Source: Ehretia macrophylla (taxonomy: Eukaryota; Streptophyta; Magnoliopsida; Boraginales; Ehretiaceae). Taken from it: a DNA stretch of 64,000 nt. Every line of letters starts with the position of its first letter. Within the stretch, counting starts at the first letter, position 1. The position numbers and the translations under genes were made by a program. The notes under the pieces are model-generated. The model saw only the letters and a list, made by a program, of their open reading frames with translations, made no database searches and had not been told where the DNA came from. Shown piece after piece: positions 1 through 9,689 of the stretch. The stretch covers positions 53,916,917 to 53,980,916 of the forward strand of contig CM075773.1 in NCBI GenBank assembly GCA_037974665.1, written 5' to 3'.

Positions 1-321
1 TTTTTGTGTTTTCGCATAGATTTTCTTTAACTTTTCTAATCACTCTAGGTTTCTTTTTCCTTCTTTGTCTTAATTCTTTTTTCTAATCTTGTTCCCATTT
101 CTTAGAGTCCTATTTTCCAGAACCTTTGTTTGTCAAAAAAAAAAAAAATTCAGTTTCCGTGACAGAATTATTTTCGCTGCTTAGTTCTTCTTGATAGTAT
201 TGATTAGTTTCAAACAAACTAAAGGGAGGATACGAGAGGAAAAAGGCAGAGTGTGAGATTATTAGAGGGTAAAAGCCAAGTTGAATTTGAGTGAAACACG
301 TGAGGGAGTGTAATTTCAACC

Positions 322-1101
322 ATGTCTCAAACTCAAAGGGACAACACAAACGAAGAAGGTCAACAAGTCGCTGTTTCGAACTTACAAATGCAAGCTTTGT
401 TGGGAGAGATGAGACGGATGATGAGAGCTGAATTTGAACAAATACATGAGAGGTTTGAAAGAAAATATAAGGTCAAGCCCGAGTCCAAACAATCCACCAA
501 TGCCACGACCTCCCAAGGTAAATCAGCTTCTACTACGCTTCAATCTCATGATATTAAATGTTTTACATGTCAGGGATGGGGACACATAGCAAGCCAATGC
601 CCAAACAAGCGAGCAATGGTAGTCTTGGAAAGTGGTGAGATTGAATCTAAAGACGAAACATATTTTGATGACATGCCCATACTAGAGGACACCGTAAAGG
701 GAGAAGAAGAGTTTGGGGCAAATAATGGAGAGATACTTGGACTAGTGGCACAACGAGCCTTAAGCCTGCATGCTAAAGAAGAGGAAGAGGTAGAACAACG
801 TGAGAGCATCTTTCATACTCTCTGCCACGTGAAAGATAAGTGGCTGAATGCTTGTGGTGAGGAAGGGGTTACAAAACAAGTTGTGGTGCTGTTTCGAACA
901 GGAAAGTATAAAGATGAGGTATTGTGTGATGTGGTACCAATGCATGCCGGACATCTTCTCTTAGGAAGACCATGGCAATTTGATCGACGTGTGCAACATG
1001 ATGGTTTCACCAACAAGTACTTATTCATGTTCAATCAGCGGACAATAACTCTAGTTCCGATGACACCAAAACAAGTTTATGAGGATCAAGTGAGGTTATA
1101 A
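322..1101 (+). pseudogene. gag/protease-region relic of element A
   Basis: A 259-residue reading frame. Residues 25-50 are a charged helix typical of gypsy gag. Cys80, Cys83, His88 and Cys93 form a CX2CX4HX4C zinc knuckle of the nucleocapsid type (about 559-600). The last 50 residues (LLGRPWQFDRRV and following) match the segment that normally comes after the aspartic protease in gypsy polyproteins. The protease core itself is not evident. Part of a degenerate retroelement, not a host gene. Confidence 0.75.
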
Positions 1102-1519
1102 AAATTGAGTGATCAAAAGAACTTGAGTGAACAAAAGAATTTGAGTGATCAAAATAATTTGAGAGAGCAAAAGAATGAGAGTGAAAAGAAAAGTAAGGCC
1201 GAATCTGGAGAGGAGGTAAGGAGAGAAAAGAACTCGGCCAATGAGTTAAAAACAGAGAGAAAACAAAGTAATTTTTATGCAAAAGTAAGTGAGGTTAAGA
1301 GAATTTTGATCTCAAAATGGCCAATGATTGTACTCATGTACAAAGAGGCTCTTTTAAAATTTAACCAACTTGACTCTGCATTGCCTAGTGTTGTTGTTTC
1401 TCTCTTGCAGGATTTTGAGAAAGTGTTTCCCGAGTACATGCCACATGGTCTACCACCAAGGCTGGTCTTTGAACCTGGAGGATTTGAGGACAAATCCTTC
1501 TCAAGAGGGGGGGGAATAA

Positions 1520-2272
1520 TGCAAACTAGCCATCCACATTCATTGCACCATTTGGATGAATTTTCAGCAAAGATTCAAGTCAAGATTTTATTTTCAAGAT
1601 TCAAGAACTTCAAGATTCTTCAAGAAGTTTCAAGAAGATTCGACGATTTAGTCAAGATCTGATTTCTTTGTAATTCTATCCTAGTTTTAGTTTTCAATTT
1701 TAGTTTAATTCCCTATGGATGAATTTAGGTGTTCACACTAGGAAAGAGACTTTCTTGGGCTGCAAGATTAGATGTTCACACTAGAAATGAGCTTTTCTTG
1801 GGCTGCAAGTTTGCTTCATTTTTAGTTACTATTCACATCACTATTCACGTGAATAGTTAATAGGAGTCTTTTCTTGGTCTCCAAGTTTGTTTCCTTTGAC
1901 CTAGTTACTATTCACGTTTTTCTATTTCAGCTAGGGTTTAAGAGTCTTTTCTAATTAGGAAACTTATTTGTTCTTTGCCTATATAAGGCTGATTTGCAAC
2001 AAATAATAGGAAGAGAACTTTGATATTAAATTTGTGAGATTATTCTCCTTAAGTTCTCAAGAACTTTTCGAACTTATCAAGATTATTCTTGTGGCGTTCA
2101 CCTTGACTTATCAAATGAGACTCCCATCCTTGTTTGTGGCGTTCTCAACTATACCAAGGTTCTAGCTTTGCTAAGTATAGGGTCGCGGTTCCATCTATTC
2201 CTGAAAGGTCTTGGGGTCGTTTGTCATATTTGGTGTTGGGTCGCGTCACATGTTGGCGTGGTTCGTATCACA
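1520..2272 (+). repeat. 3' LTR of element A
   Basis: Begins with TG just after a G-rich polypurine tract and ends with CA at 2271-2272, about 753 bp. It contains a TATA-like TATATAAGG near 1980 and short internal repeats around 1730-1870. The exact left edge is uncertain by a few bases because the partner LTR is outside the window. Confidence 0.65.
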
Positions 2273-2292
2273 TTTGACCTATGGTCATAACA

Positions 2293-2467
2293 TTACCTCC
2301 CCCTTTTGAGAGAACCTTGTCCTCAAGGTTCAGATTGAAAACATGCAGATTATCCCCGAAAAGTTTAACTTGAGCTGTTGTTATGTCATCCCAAACTCCA
2401 ACGAATGCTTCGAATGTGGCCCTTGTTGCATCTCGCAGAGTTGAAGTAACAATGAGAGCACCTTGTT
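2293..2467 (-). pseudogene. Pol C-terminal relic and purine tract of element B
   Basis: After the UGT piece the frame reads into RDATRATFEAFVGVWDD and NLNLEDKVLSKGGGNV. The last motif resembles the end of chromovirus polyproteins, where it follows the chromodomain. Element E in this window has NLEDKVLIEERSDV at the same place. A purine tract (minus strand, 2305-2293) follows and the 3' LTR starts at 2292. The left junction with UGT is approximate. Confidence 0.5.
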
Positions 2468-3104
2468 GCATAGCTTCCCTTGCCAAATATTTCCATTTCT
2501 TAGCATTCTTTCTCAACTCTAGCCCTCTCTCGCCACCATCTGAACCCCGAAAAGGTTCAGATTCACTTGTTGTCAGTCTAACCTCTGTCCTCCACACATC
2601 TTGGAGCAGCTTTGCATTTTTCCCTTGATCTGTCCAATGAGGAAGAGCCACCACCGGTACCCCACAAACTATGCTTTCTAGTGTAGAATTCCATCCATAG
2701 TATGACACAAAACAACCCAAAGAGGGATGTGTTAGAACCTCAAGCTAAGAACACCACGGCCCTATCATTCCATTTTGTTCCAATTCTTCCATGCAACTCA
2801 ATTTCTCGTCGTCCTCCTTGTGTTCTTCTCCATTTTTATTCTCTCTTGTCACCCACAAAAATGGCCTACCTGTCTCTACCAACCCTCTTGCAATCTTCCC
2901 CATTTGCTGTTTTTCCAGATTCAACAGATTTCCAAATGATACATAAACAACTGATGATTCAGGCTTTGAGTTTAACCATTCCATATAATCTTTCGAGTTT
3001 TCGAAAAGATCACCGCCAAATGAAGTGTCTGAAGGATATTGACCGTCCAGGAAAGATGACGGAATCAATGGTCCTACCCCAATCAATTTGTACTTGTCAA
3101 TGAA
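2468..3104 (-). pseudogene. UGT75-like glycosyltransferase fragment captured in element B
   Basis: Matches the C-terminal half of plant family-1 UDP-glycosyltransferases: IDKYKLIGVGPLIPSSFLDG, EWLNSKPESSVVYVSFGN, GRPFLWVTRE, then the PSPG donor-binding box (PWCS, then HPSLGCFVSYYGWNSTLES and VPHWTDQG-type sequence), then KNAKKWKYLAREAM. The closest remembered group is UGT75 (crocetin, anthocyanin 5-O and similar glucosyltransferases). The N-terminal acceptor-binding half (about 230 residues) is absent. The conserved His of the PSPG box is Tyr, and the frame is interrupted, so it is not an enzyme. The piece ends near 2468, where retroelement-like sequence resumes. Confidence 0.85.
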
Positions 3105-3242
3105 AGCACCTTGCCACTTTTCATGGAATTGCAGAAAAATATGAAAGCAATTACAGTAAAGAAAAGTAAATAAGATGATAGTTGATAGCTTTTCATCGAA
3201 GGAGATACCACATGCTTCACCATCGTCTAGTTTGGTCACCAA

Positions 3243-3395
3243 ATGCTTTCTTTTGCCATATTCTTCCTTCCGACCATAGACATTTTTATATCCGTCATAT
3301 CGGCATCCATCAGAACAGCCAACATTAGCCTAGTAACACTCGCAGTACTTTTTTAAGCACATAGACTTCTTGCAATTGCACCCTCTTTTCACACT
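3243..3395 (-). pseudogene. Tesmin/TSO1-like CXC domain fragment captured in element B
   Basis: KRGCNCKKSMCLKKYCEC is the first half of the CRC/CXC domain of TSO1/tesmin-like DNA-binding proteins. Homology continues in the following bases (ANVGCSDGC, then NVYGRKEEYG) to about 3250. Intact family members bind CHR-like promoter elements and act in cell-cycle and floral control (DREAM-type complexes). Several cysteines of the second half are replaced and the piece is interrupted, so it is a relic. It is fused directly to the EF-hand-type fragment at residue 346/347 and leads on toward the UGT fragment. Confidence 0.72.
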
Positions 3396-4085
3396 ATCAT
3401 CTGCATCCAACATTTTTAGAGCTTCACTTGTGATTTTGTCCATCTGATCAACTGCACCTATGGGTGGCAAGCCAGCTGAGGGGGCCATAATATAAAGTGC
3501 AACGCGCAAATATTCCTTTGACATTTTCCCATGGCGATCTTTAGGAACACCTTCCACAGCAGAATCCAGCATCTTATCTAATTCAAACTTGTTAGACAAC
3601 AATCTCTGGATGCCATTTCCATCAAATGTGTTCGCACTATGTGCAACAATCACATGCTGCTCCTTGAGATGCTGTGCCACACTCTCTGCAATGTTTTTGA
3701 ACTTAACGAAAAATGTCTCTTGTGAAACAGGATGCTCGGGAACATCACCATAATATTGCAGCGCAGGTTCAACAATGTTGCTCATTACCCAAGGATCTGA
3801 GGCAGGAGACATCCCCTGCTCAACTGTAAGCTTCTCAAAGGCCTTGATAATATAATGTCGGAGCGACCAATCAGGAAATTCTATCGCAGAGAAAATGGAG
3901 AGCATCTCTAGTTCAAAACTTGGGCTGTTAAGAAATTCAACAAGATCTTCGCCATCTATACGAAGTATTACATCAGGGTCTCGTTTTAACCCAGCAGCCA
4001 TGCCTATTAGAATATCTGAAAGAACCTCTTTAAACTCAGTCTTGCTTACTTCTTGTTGTTTTCCGTGAGTGAACTCATTAAGATC
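3396..4085 (-). pseudogene. EF-hand-type plant protein fragment captured in element B
   Basis: Residues 117-346 of the same open frame. The segment from KTEFKEVLSDILIGMAAG to SEALKMLDADD resembles the C-terminal two-thirds of a conserved plant calcium-binding EF-hand-family protein of unknown role (GMAAGLKRDP, WVMSNIVEPALQ, HSANTFDG and APSAGLPPIGAV are the recalled hallmarks). It runs 230 residues with no sign of an intron, and the frame stays open on both sides. That is consistent with a spliced RNA source. The identification rests on memory of the family, not on a search. Confidence 0.6.
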
Positions 4086-4433
4086 CTCGGAGTAGATGTG
4101 ATCAGAATCAGGAAGTAACCCCTTGTTTGCCATTTCTTGAACAAAATTCAAAGTTTCCTCTATTCTACCTTCTTCACAAAACCCGTGAATCACAACATTG
4201 ATCAACAATATAGAATGCACATCTTCGATGAATTTCAACTTATTCCCATCAACAAGAACATCCAACAACAAATAATAACTAAACGTCCCGGGTTTAAACC
4301 TAAATTCCTTCTCCGTAACATCAAGTATACGAACAATTTCATTATAAAATTCGAATTTTGCATAACATTCGATGATGAAGAAGAAAATACTGTCACTTGC
4401 GTTAACATCTGAACCCTGCTTCATGTCATTCAT
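4086..4433 (-). pseudogene. PPR-protein fragment captured in element B
   Basis: Residues 1-116 of a 367-residue open frame. Segments such as INVVIHGFCEEGRIEETLNF, followed by MANKGLLPDS, fit the 35-residue pentatricopeptide repeat (helix A 'NVVIHGFCEEG', helix B 'EETLNFVQEM', then 'G..PD'). About two to three degenerate repeats are visible. In intact plants these proteins bind organellar RNA. Here it is only a fragment fused in frame to EF-hand-type sequence, so no PPR function is expected. The donor gene cannot be named. Confidence 0.6.
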
Positions 4434-4442
4434 GACTAGAAA

Positions 4443-4987
4443 CTATTTGCCGAAAAGCTCAACCCAGAGAATGTTCGAATTGCTTATGATGGGCTTGCGT
4501 TGATCGTCACCGTCGTTTGAAGGGATCTCGTCGTCGATCATCTGTCCCGAAGTATCCTCGTCGGATTTTATTACAACATCGTTGCACGAGATATGGTCTT
4601 CCGACGTAACAACATTTGGTGGAAGAACTTGAGTATCCATGATAGTGGTGATTGGAGAATTCTCCGATGAAATAGGCAGAATTATCAGAGCTATCTCGTG
4701 GACGAAACCCGGAGGGGTAGTAGGTGTTGTCGCCGATGATGGTTTGGAAGGTGTTGTCATCACCGTTGACGAAGTGGGCACCAGAGATGGTAGAACTCCA
4801 AATTTGTCACTTAAGAGCGCAATATATCGTTCAAATTTGGCGTCAAGAATCGTGAGCATAGAATTGAGAGTGCCTAAAGTTTGTTGATGGTCATCGAGCC
4901 ATTGAGAATGCTCGGCTGCAGTTTGCTAGAGCTTCGTCACCATCTCCTCCACAGCATCACAGCAGCAAGTGTTGTTCCGTCCGCCAT
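4443..4987 (-). pseudogene. gag N-terminal relic of element B
   Basis: Starts MADG, a common beginning of gypsy gag. It includes LTILDAKFERYIALLSDKFG, a coiled-coil style gag segment, then a Pro/Thr/Ser-rich stretch and an acidic tail ending about 4443. It is broken and short compared with a full gag (usually several hundred residues plus a zinc knuckle, which is absent). The following frame begins ten bases downstream with host-derived PPR sequence. Confidence 0.55.
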
Positions 4988-5012
4988 GAAAGAAGCTCAA
5001 CGAAAGCACCAA

Positions 5013-5348
5013 TGTACTGGTTTGGATTTTAGGGAGATAATATTTCAGCAGAAAAAAATAAAGCAAATTGCAGGAACAGAGATTTGTTACTGATGCAGAA
5101 AACAAAATTACAGAAGAAAGCTAAATGATAGTGTTTTGCTTAGCCTCTCATTGATGCCTTCACACTCTATATATGCTTACTCATTACAACTCACACCACG
5201 AGCCTAACCAACTATCGTTATAACATATTTGACACGTAATCCCTCATGTGGACAGGCTGGGCCCTGGCTCGAATATTCCGCTTTGAGCTCGCTTCACTTA
5301 TATTCTGATCTTTTAACAGCTGAGTTCATTAGACATGTGATCATAACA
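5013..5348 (-). repeat. 5' LTR of element B
   Basis: 336 bp, read from 5348 down to 5013, bounded by TG and CA. It has a TATA-like TATATAGAG on the minus strand near 5170. The sequence just inside (TTGGTGCTTTCGTTGAGC) resembles the primer-binding leader seen in many dicot gypsy elements, and an ATG follows at 4987. Confidence 0.65.
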
Positions 5349-6959
5349 TAGAACTCTTTAGCATTTCGATTTGTTGACCAAAACAAAAAAAGAAAAAAAA
5401 AAACATTTCGATTTAAGTGCATAAATTTCAAGTGTTAACATTGTGTGAAATTAACGGAAATCGTACTTTTTTTTTTGGGAATCGTACTCTTTCTTTCTTA
5501 AGTTTTTTTTCAAAAATAATGTTTATAACTAGTAGTTTATTTTTAATAAGGCATTGTGATTGAGATCCCTACTACGGAAGAACAAATATGACTGTTAATA
5601 AAATTACCAACTTTCATATTTTCTTTATCGAAATAATTGAAGTTTAGTAAATCCATCTCTTGAGCAACTAATTTCATAGCTTGGAATTGCAAATTTCACC
5701 TTTTGAGTAAATTTAGATAAAGTTTGAATAAATTCAAGATTTATAAATCTTGAATTTTTAATTTTTTGAAAAGGTGTTTCTAAATTAAATTTGCAAATGA
5801 GTTTTACAAAATTTTATGAAATTCATTCTTTTTAAATGGTATGTAAGAATATGTTTTTCGCTGTCAGTAACTAAAACAGATGAGGATTACAAAAATTATG
5901 TTTGTTTGTTAATTAACTCCCATAATGAAGAATTCAATATATAGTTGTTATATCTTTCTCCAATTTAGAGCCACCACACTCCAATTATTTTCAGCGTATA
6001 TGATTTTAATTTTATTATCAATATAGTGGGCTAAACCCCACAGGCTCAGGACTTGCCTACCTGCTTTACTTGCCAAGGCCCTTCATTGGGGTGGTCCAAA
6101 ACAACAGGGAAGCCCAAGGTCAAGGCCCAATCCCCCAAGCAACGGCTATCAAGCCTAAGAAAGGAAGGAATTCAGAAACGTAATCTGGGGAAACAGACAG
6201 GCGTCGAAGCCCAAGGTCTTTGCCGACAGCCGCCTTTTTAAACAGGGGGTAAGCACCCCAAATAGGATCATCGTCATGTAAGCCCAAAACACTACTCTAC
6301 CCGCAATATAATCAATCACAAACCCCAAAAACCTCTGTCATTATCCACTTATCAAGGCCCGCTGTTAACAAAATGGATCTAGAGTTTTCTCTGGTCTTAA
6401 TTGTAAATTTTGAAAGTTCACAGAGAACCATTACAATATTTAGATAACATATTTAGTATTTCAATTCTGCAAATGACTCCAATACAATATAGTATAATCC
6501 ATTATCCAAATCGAAATCAACAAGATTACCCTTGAAATACTAGGTCAAAATAGGTTGTGCAGAGTGAAGAAATTTAGATTTAGTCTTCTTAATAGTACTA
6601 TTTGTAGATCTTGAAGAATTAGTGATAGCATCTTGGCATAGATTGAAATTGAGGGTAAACATTCTTGGTTGATCCACTGTTTGTTCATTGTAAGATTGTT
6701 GTAAAGATTTTTGTATTAATACAATCATTTTCTTACATAGCAAAAAGGATAAAAATAAAAGAGCATGACAAACCCTTTTTTTTTTTTGTTCGTTTATCTA
6801 ATGATCTTAACTAATTATTTAGTATCGAGCGAGGTTTACACTGCCCAAAAACGGGTCTTCCAATCTTACATATTAGCAGAAATGGAGAAATGAGAGAGTA
6901 TACAATAATACTAAAGTTAGCCAATCTGGTTCTAAAAAATCCTTCTTGAATAAATATGC
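5349..6959. other. AT-rich spacer with one GC-richer patch
   Basis: No gene is supportable. 5349-5990 is AT-rich. 5990-6420 is visibly richer in G+C (CCCCACAGGCTCAGG, AAGGCCCAATCCCCC) and may be an unclassified retroelement piece, but it shows no ends and no coding similarity. 6421-6959 is AT-rich again. Confidence 0.5.
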
Positions 6960-7430
6960 CAAGGAAGTAGCTGATCCCTGGGACATCCAGGAAAATGCAA
7001 GATCAGTGAGAACTTCACGATAATTGGTTCAGATTGGTTGGGAAAAACCTTATAAGGGATGAAAATTGAATGTAGATGGTTGTTCAAAAGGTATCTCGAG
7101 ACTTATTGGGATTGAAGGTATTTTCCGAGATGAAAATGGAGAATGGATAATGGGTTTTGCAGTAAACATGGGGAAAGCTACCCATAATTTGGCCGAGATA
7201 AGAGCTTTATATGAAGGTTTGATCAGAGCTAAACCGCTAGGGCAGAATGTGCTTGACATTGAAATGGATTCACAATTAGTCGTCGACCTTATTAAGAGCC
7301 AGGATACCACCACTTGGCCCGCTACTTTGATGCTTGCAAAGACATCCTTCGCACAGAACCGTTGTACAACATTCAACACGTAGACAGGGAGATTGTACTC
7401 ATTATCATAATTTTGTTTTGGTCATCACCT
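6960..7430 (+). pseudogene. RNase H-like (RVT_3) fragment
   Basis: From 7060 the frame reads KLNVDGCSKG, GIFRDENGEWIMGFAVNMG, ATHNLAEIRALYEGLIRAK and LDIEMDSQLVVDLI. These carry the D, E and D positions of the plant 'reverse transcriptase-like' RNase H domain, which is found at the end of plant L1 LINEs and in many host pseudogenes. The frame shifts near 7345, since ILRTEPLYNIQHVDREI continues in another frame, and there is no start or full-length protein. Most likely the tail of a dead LINE or a retrocopy of one. No poly(A) tail or target duplication was found. Confidence 0.65.
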
Positions 7431-7439
7431 ATCACATAT

Positions 7440-7905
7440 AATATTAATCGTAAATCTTTAAAATATTATTTTTAATTATGTTGTTTGAAATTATTTTGAA
7501 GTACAACGGAAAATAATTAACAAATTTTTTAAATTTACTATGATCAATAGCAAAATTGAGGTATTCATTTGAAATGATAGTAAATTTCAATTAATGGTAT
7601 GCAGTGGTCTTGATTATAAAATTCTTTTAAATAATCTATTTTTTCTTCTCTATTTTTTTATAATATTTTATCTAATGTCATTTTTAATACTCTTATATTT
7701 ATAATTTTAAAATTTTAGTACAAATATAAAGCTAAATTTATAAAAATAATTATACATGTATACAGGGCGGGATATGTGAAGCGGAAAATACTTATTTCAA
7801 CACCCCGCCCCGCCCCGTTTGGGGCAGGAACCCACAAGTGAGGTGGGGAGTCATCGCTAACCTTTTTAGGATTGTAAGCGGATCTAAATCAATAGATTTT
7901 TTTAT
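7440..7905. other. AT-rich spacer with CCCCGCC-rich patch
   Basis: No gene seen. A short C-rich stretch at about 7795-7850 (CACCCCGCCCCGCCCCG) stands out from AT-rich surroundings. Confidence 0.4.
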
Positions 7906-7909
7906 AGAG

Positions 7910-8272
7910 AAAATGTCACAAATAGTCCCTATTGTTTCGTCTGAATTTCATATTCGTTCATATTATTTAAAATTAATTAATTTACTCTCTATTATTTTTT
8001 AAATATTTCAAATTCGTCTTTATTATTAAAATTAACCAATTTAGTTTCTTTTATTTTCCAAAAAATTTCAATTTAGTCCCCAAATAGGATTACATGTAGG
8101 CACTAAATTGAAACTTTTTAGGAAATAATAAGTACTAAGTTTGTTAATTTTGAACAATAGAGACAAATTTAAATTTTTTTGAAAAATAATAGAAAATAAA
8201 TTGATTATTTTAAATAATACAGACAAATTTAAGATTTTTATGAAACAATAGGAACCATTTGTGTAATTTTCC
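7910..8272. mobile_element. Fold-back MITE, unclassified
   Basis: Terminal inverted repeats: the left end reads GTCACAAATAGTCCCTATTG and the right end, reversed, ACACAAATGGTTCCTATTG. Complementarity continues inward (AATTTAGTCCC versus its reverse), so nearly the whole 363 bp folds back. No coding sequence. A target duplication could not be fixed. Related fold-back copies occur at 17826-18200 and in degraded form at 12880-13080. Confidence 0.6.
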
Positions 8273-8387
8273 TTATCTCCGATATGAAAATATCATCTTG
8301 TAAAGCTATTTTTATTTTTATTTTTATTTTTTTAACCTTCTATCATCTTTAATGTGTTGAACTCTTTTAGGAATTGATCTAAATTCA

Positions 8388-8885
8388 ATGGCCAATATCG
8401 CAAGAGCAGGCCTCTCTCTTCTCGGAATAGGAAGAAGGTTTGAAGAACCCATTGCTGACCATTCGCCACTCGCAATTGTCTTACTTGTTGGAGATTTGGT
8501 ATTGAACTTTTTGCAGTTGAAATATCAAGGCAAAGACGTGTGACATTATTTGATACACATCCAAAATCCATGTACATTTCAATTACTAGTGTTCTGGGGT
8601 ATTTCGTTGCTTGTGATGTTGAGGAAAGTCTTTCATTGAGGCAGGTCAACCCAGGTTGCGCATACATTGCTCGTCTTTATACCTGGTTTTTCGGGTACCT
8701 ATCCATGGCATCATTGGCATCAGTCAGTCGATCCAAACTCGTTTATTTTTGTTCCACATTTGCTGTGCTTCACCTACTCTAGAATCAGAGAATGGCATTT
8801 TCAAGAAACGATTACGCTCGTCTTGCACTTCTTCGCCGGTCTTTGGAGGCGCATTGTTGAATTTGGTAAATGTATAACCAATTAA
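8388..8885 (+). pseudogene. Broken paralogue of the four-helix membrane protein (copy 3)
   Basis: Starts MANIARAGLSLLGIG, like MANDLRGGLPHLGIG of the intact copy at 12164-12796. An intron-acceptor-like CTCTTTTAG lies 17 bases upstream, at the same place as in the intact copy. FLQLKYQGKD is followed by a frame change near 8538, after which LFDTHPKSMYISITSV and TWFFGYLSMASLAS continue in a second frame. A second change near 8780 moves REWHFQETITLVLHFF into a third. The Arg/Leu-rich N-terminal part is also shortened. Opposite in orientation to the other two copies and much more diverged, so an older duplicate. Not functional as it stands. Confidence 0.75.
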
Positions 8886-9010
8886 ATGAGGGAAGGAAAT
8901 GAAGAAGCTGAAGCTGGTAGACTTTAACCCAGTGTTTCCTTAGGTATCTCCTTAGATATATGCCGAAAGAACCACATTTACTTGGCGCATGAAGTCCTGT
9001 AGCGTGCGGT

Positions 9011-9279
9011 TCTTAAGTAACCATCTCATTTAAAAGTTTAAAATTGTTAGAGGGTGGTTTATTATATTATATATTTCTTCAACACGCCCTCGCAAGTGCG
9101 GGCGGAGTTAGTTTTTTAGCCTTACACTTAGACAATTTTAATATTTTAAATGGGTGGTAGTGAGTTTTGAACTAAAGATCTTTTAGTACCGAGACTCTAA
9201 TACCATGTTAAGTGATCACCTCATCTTAAAAATTATACTGTTAGAGAGGAGTTTATTATATTATATATTGTGTTCAACA
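9011..9279 (-). mobile_element. TRIM-type miniature LTR retrotransposon, 269 bp
   Basis: Two 74-bp direct repeats (9011-9084 and 9206-9279) share TTTATTATATTATATATT and CAACA ends. Read on the minus strand, each begins TGTTGAA. The left copy is the 3' LTR. Just inside the right copy is TGGTATTAGAG (9205-9195), close to the initiator-Met tRNA primer site. Before the left copy lies a purine-rich GCGAGGGCG. Flanks GCGGT (9006-9010) and GTGGT (9280-9284) look like a 5-bp target duplication with one mismatch. It has no coding capacity, as usual for TRIMs, and looks structurally complete. Moderate LTR divergence suggests it is not recent. Confidence 0.72.
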
Positions 9280-9284
9280 GTGGT

Positions 9285-9689
9285 AATGTTTCATGCTACT
9301 ACTGTTCCTCCAAATCTAGTTCAATAATCTCTAGTGTTGAGAACAATTTTGTAAGTAATATTTTTTAATAAGTATTGTACAATTAATTTTTTATTTTTTA
9401 TTTTTTATTTTATGTCATCCTGCTAATTGGACATTTTAAAGCATCTAACAAATATGCGACTTGAGAGCCCTTGGAAGTGAATAAATTGTGGCAGAATTTA
9501 TTTTTGACAATGGGATCTTTGTAAATGCCCTCTCAAAATCTTTCCTTTTATTTAAACTTTCTTTCTGAAATGCTATTTTATTGTATTTGAAACGCTTCTA
9601 TTATTGGTTCGTTCAAACACATTAGGTATGTGGTGTGTTTAATTAATTAAAGCGTGTCTCTTAATGGACGTAATTATTCGTATTTGTTT
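9285..9689. other. Spacer before the tandem duplication
   Basis: AT-rich, no gene or repeat recognised. Confidence 0.4.

Larger units (their letters stand above)
1..2272 (+). mobile_element. Ty3/gypsy element A, 3' part, internally deleted
   Basis: An LTR retrotransposon fossil read on the + strand. The window opens in its untranslated leader. A gag region with a CCHC zinc knuckle follows, then a stretch matching the end of the protease region, a short piece resembling the start of reverse transcriptase, a polypurine tract near 1499-1516 and one long LTR. Most of reverse transcriptase, RNase H and integrase is missing, so the copy is broken and cannot move by itself. The 5' LTR must lie left of the window. 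The right end abuts the stub of element B's 3' LTR, which suggests A inserted into B. Lineage looks chromovirus-like, but this is inferred from gag style only. Confidence 0.8.
2273..5348 (-). mobile_element. LTR retrotransposon B carrying host gene fragments
   Basis: Minus-strand LTR element, about 3.1 kb visible. The 5' LTR (5348 to 5013) starts TGTTATGATC and ends CCAGTACA. A gag-like leader begins at an ATG at 4987. The other end has a purine tract (2293-2305) followed by TGTTATGACC, matching the start of the 5' LTR, so the 3' LTR begins at 2292. Only 20 bp of it survive, where element A abuts. Between gag and the last pol residues, normal pol is replaced by pieces of four host genes, all sense to the element: PPR, EF-hand-type, CXC and UGT. 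LTR elements that transduce host sequence are known in plants (maize Bs1). This copy is a broken fossil with several interruptions. Confidence 0.72.

Noticed and set aside
3330-4433. A functional CXC or PPR host gene
   Set aside because: Each family is represented only by a fragment, the CXC domain is incomplete, and the whole lies between retroelement parts.
6053-6241. 62-codon frame in the GC-richer patch
   Set aside because: Short, no domain, and the patch has the look of an unclassified repeat rather than a gene.
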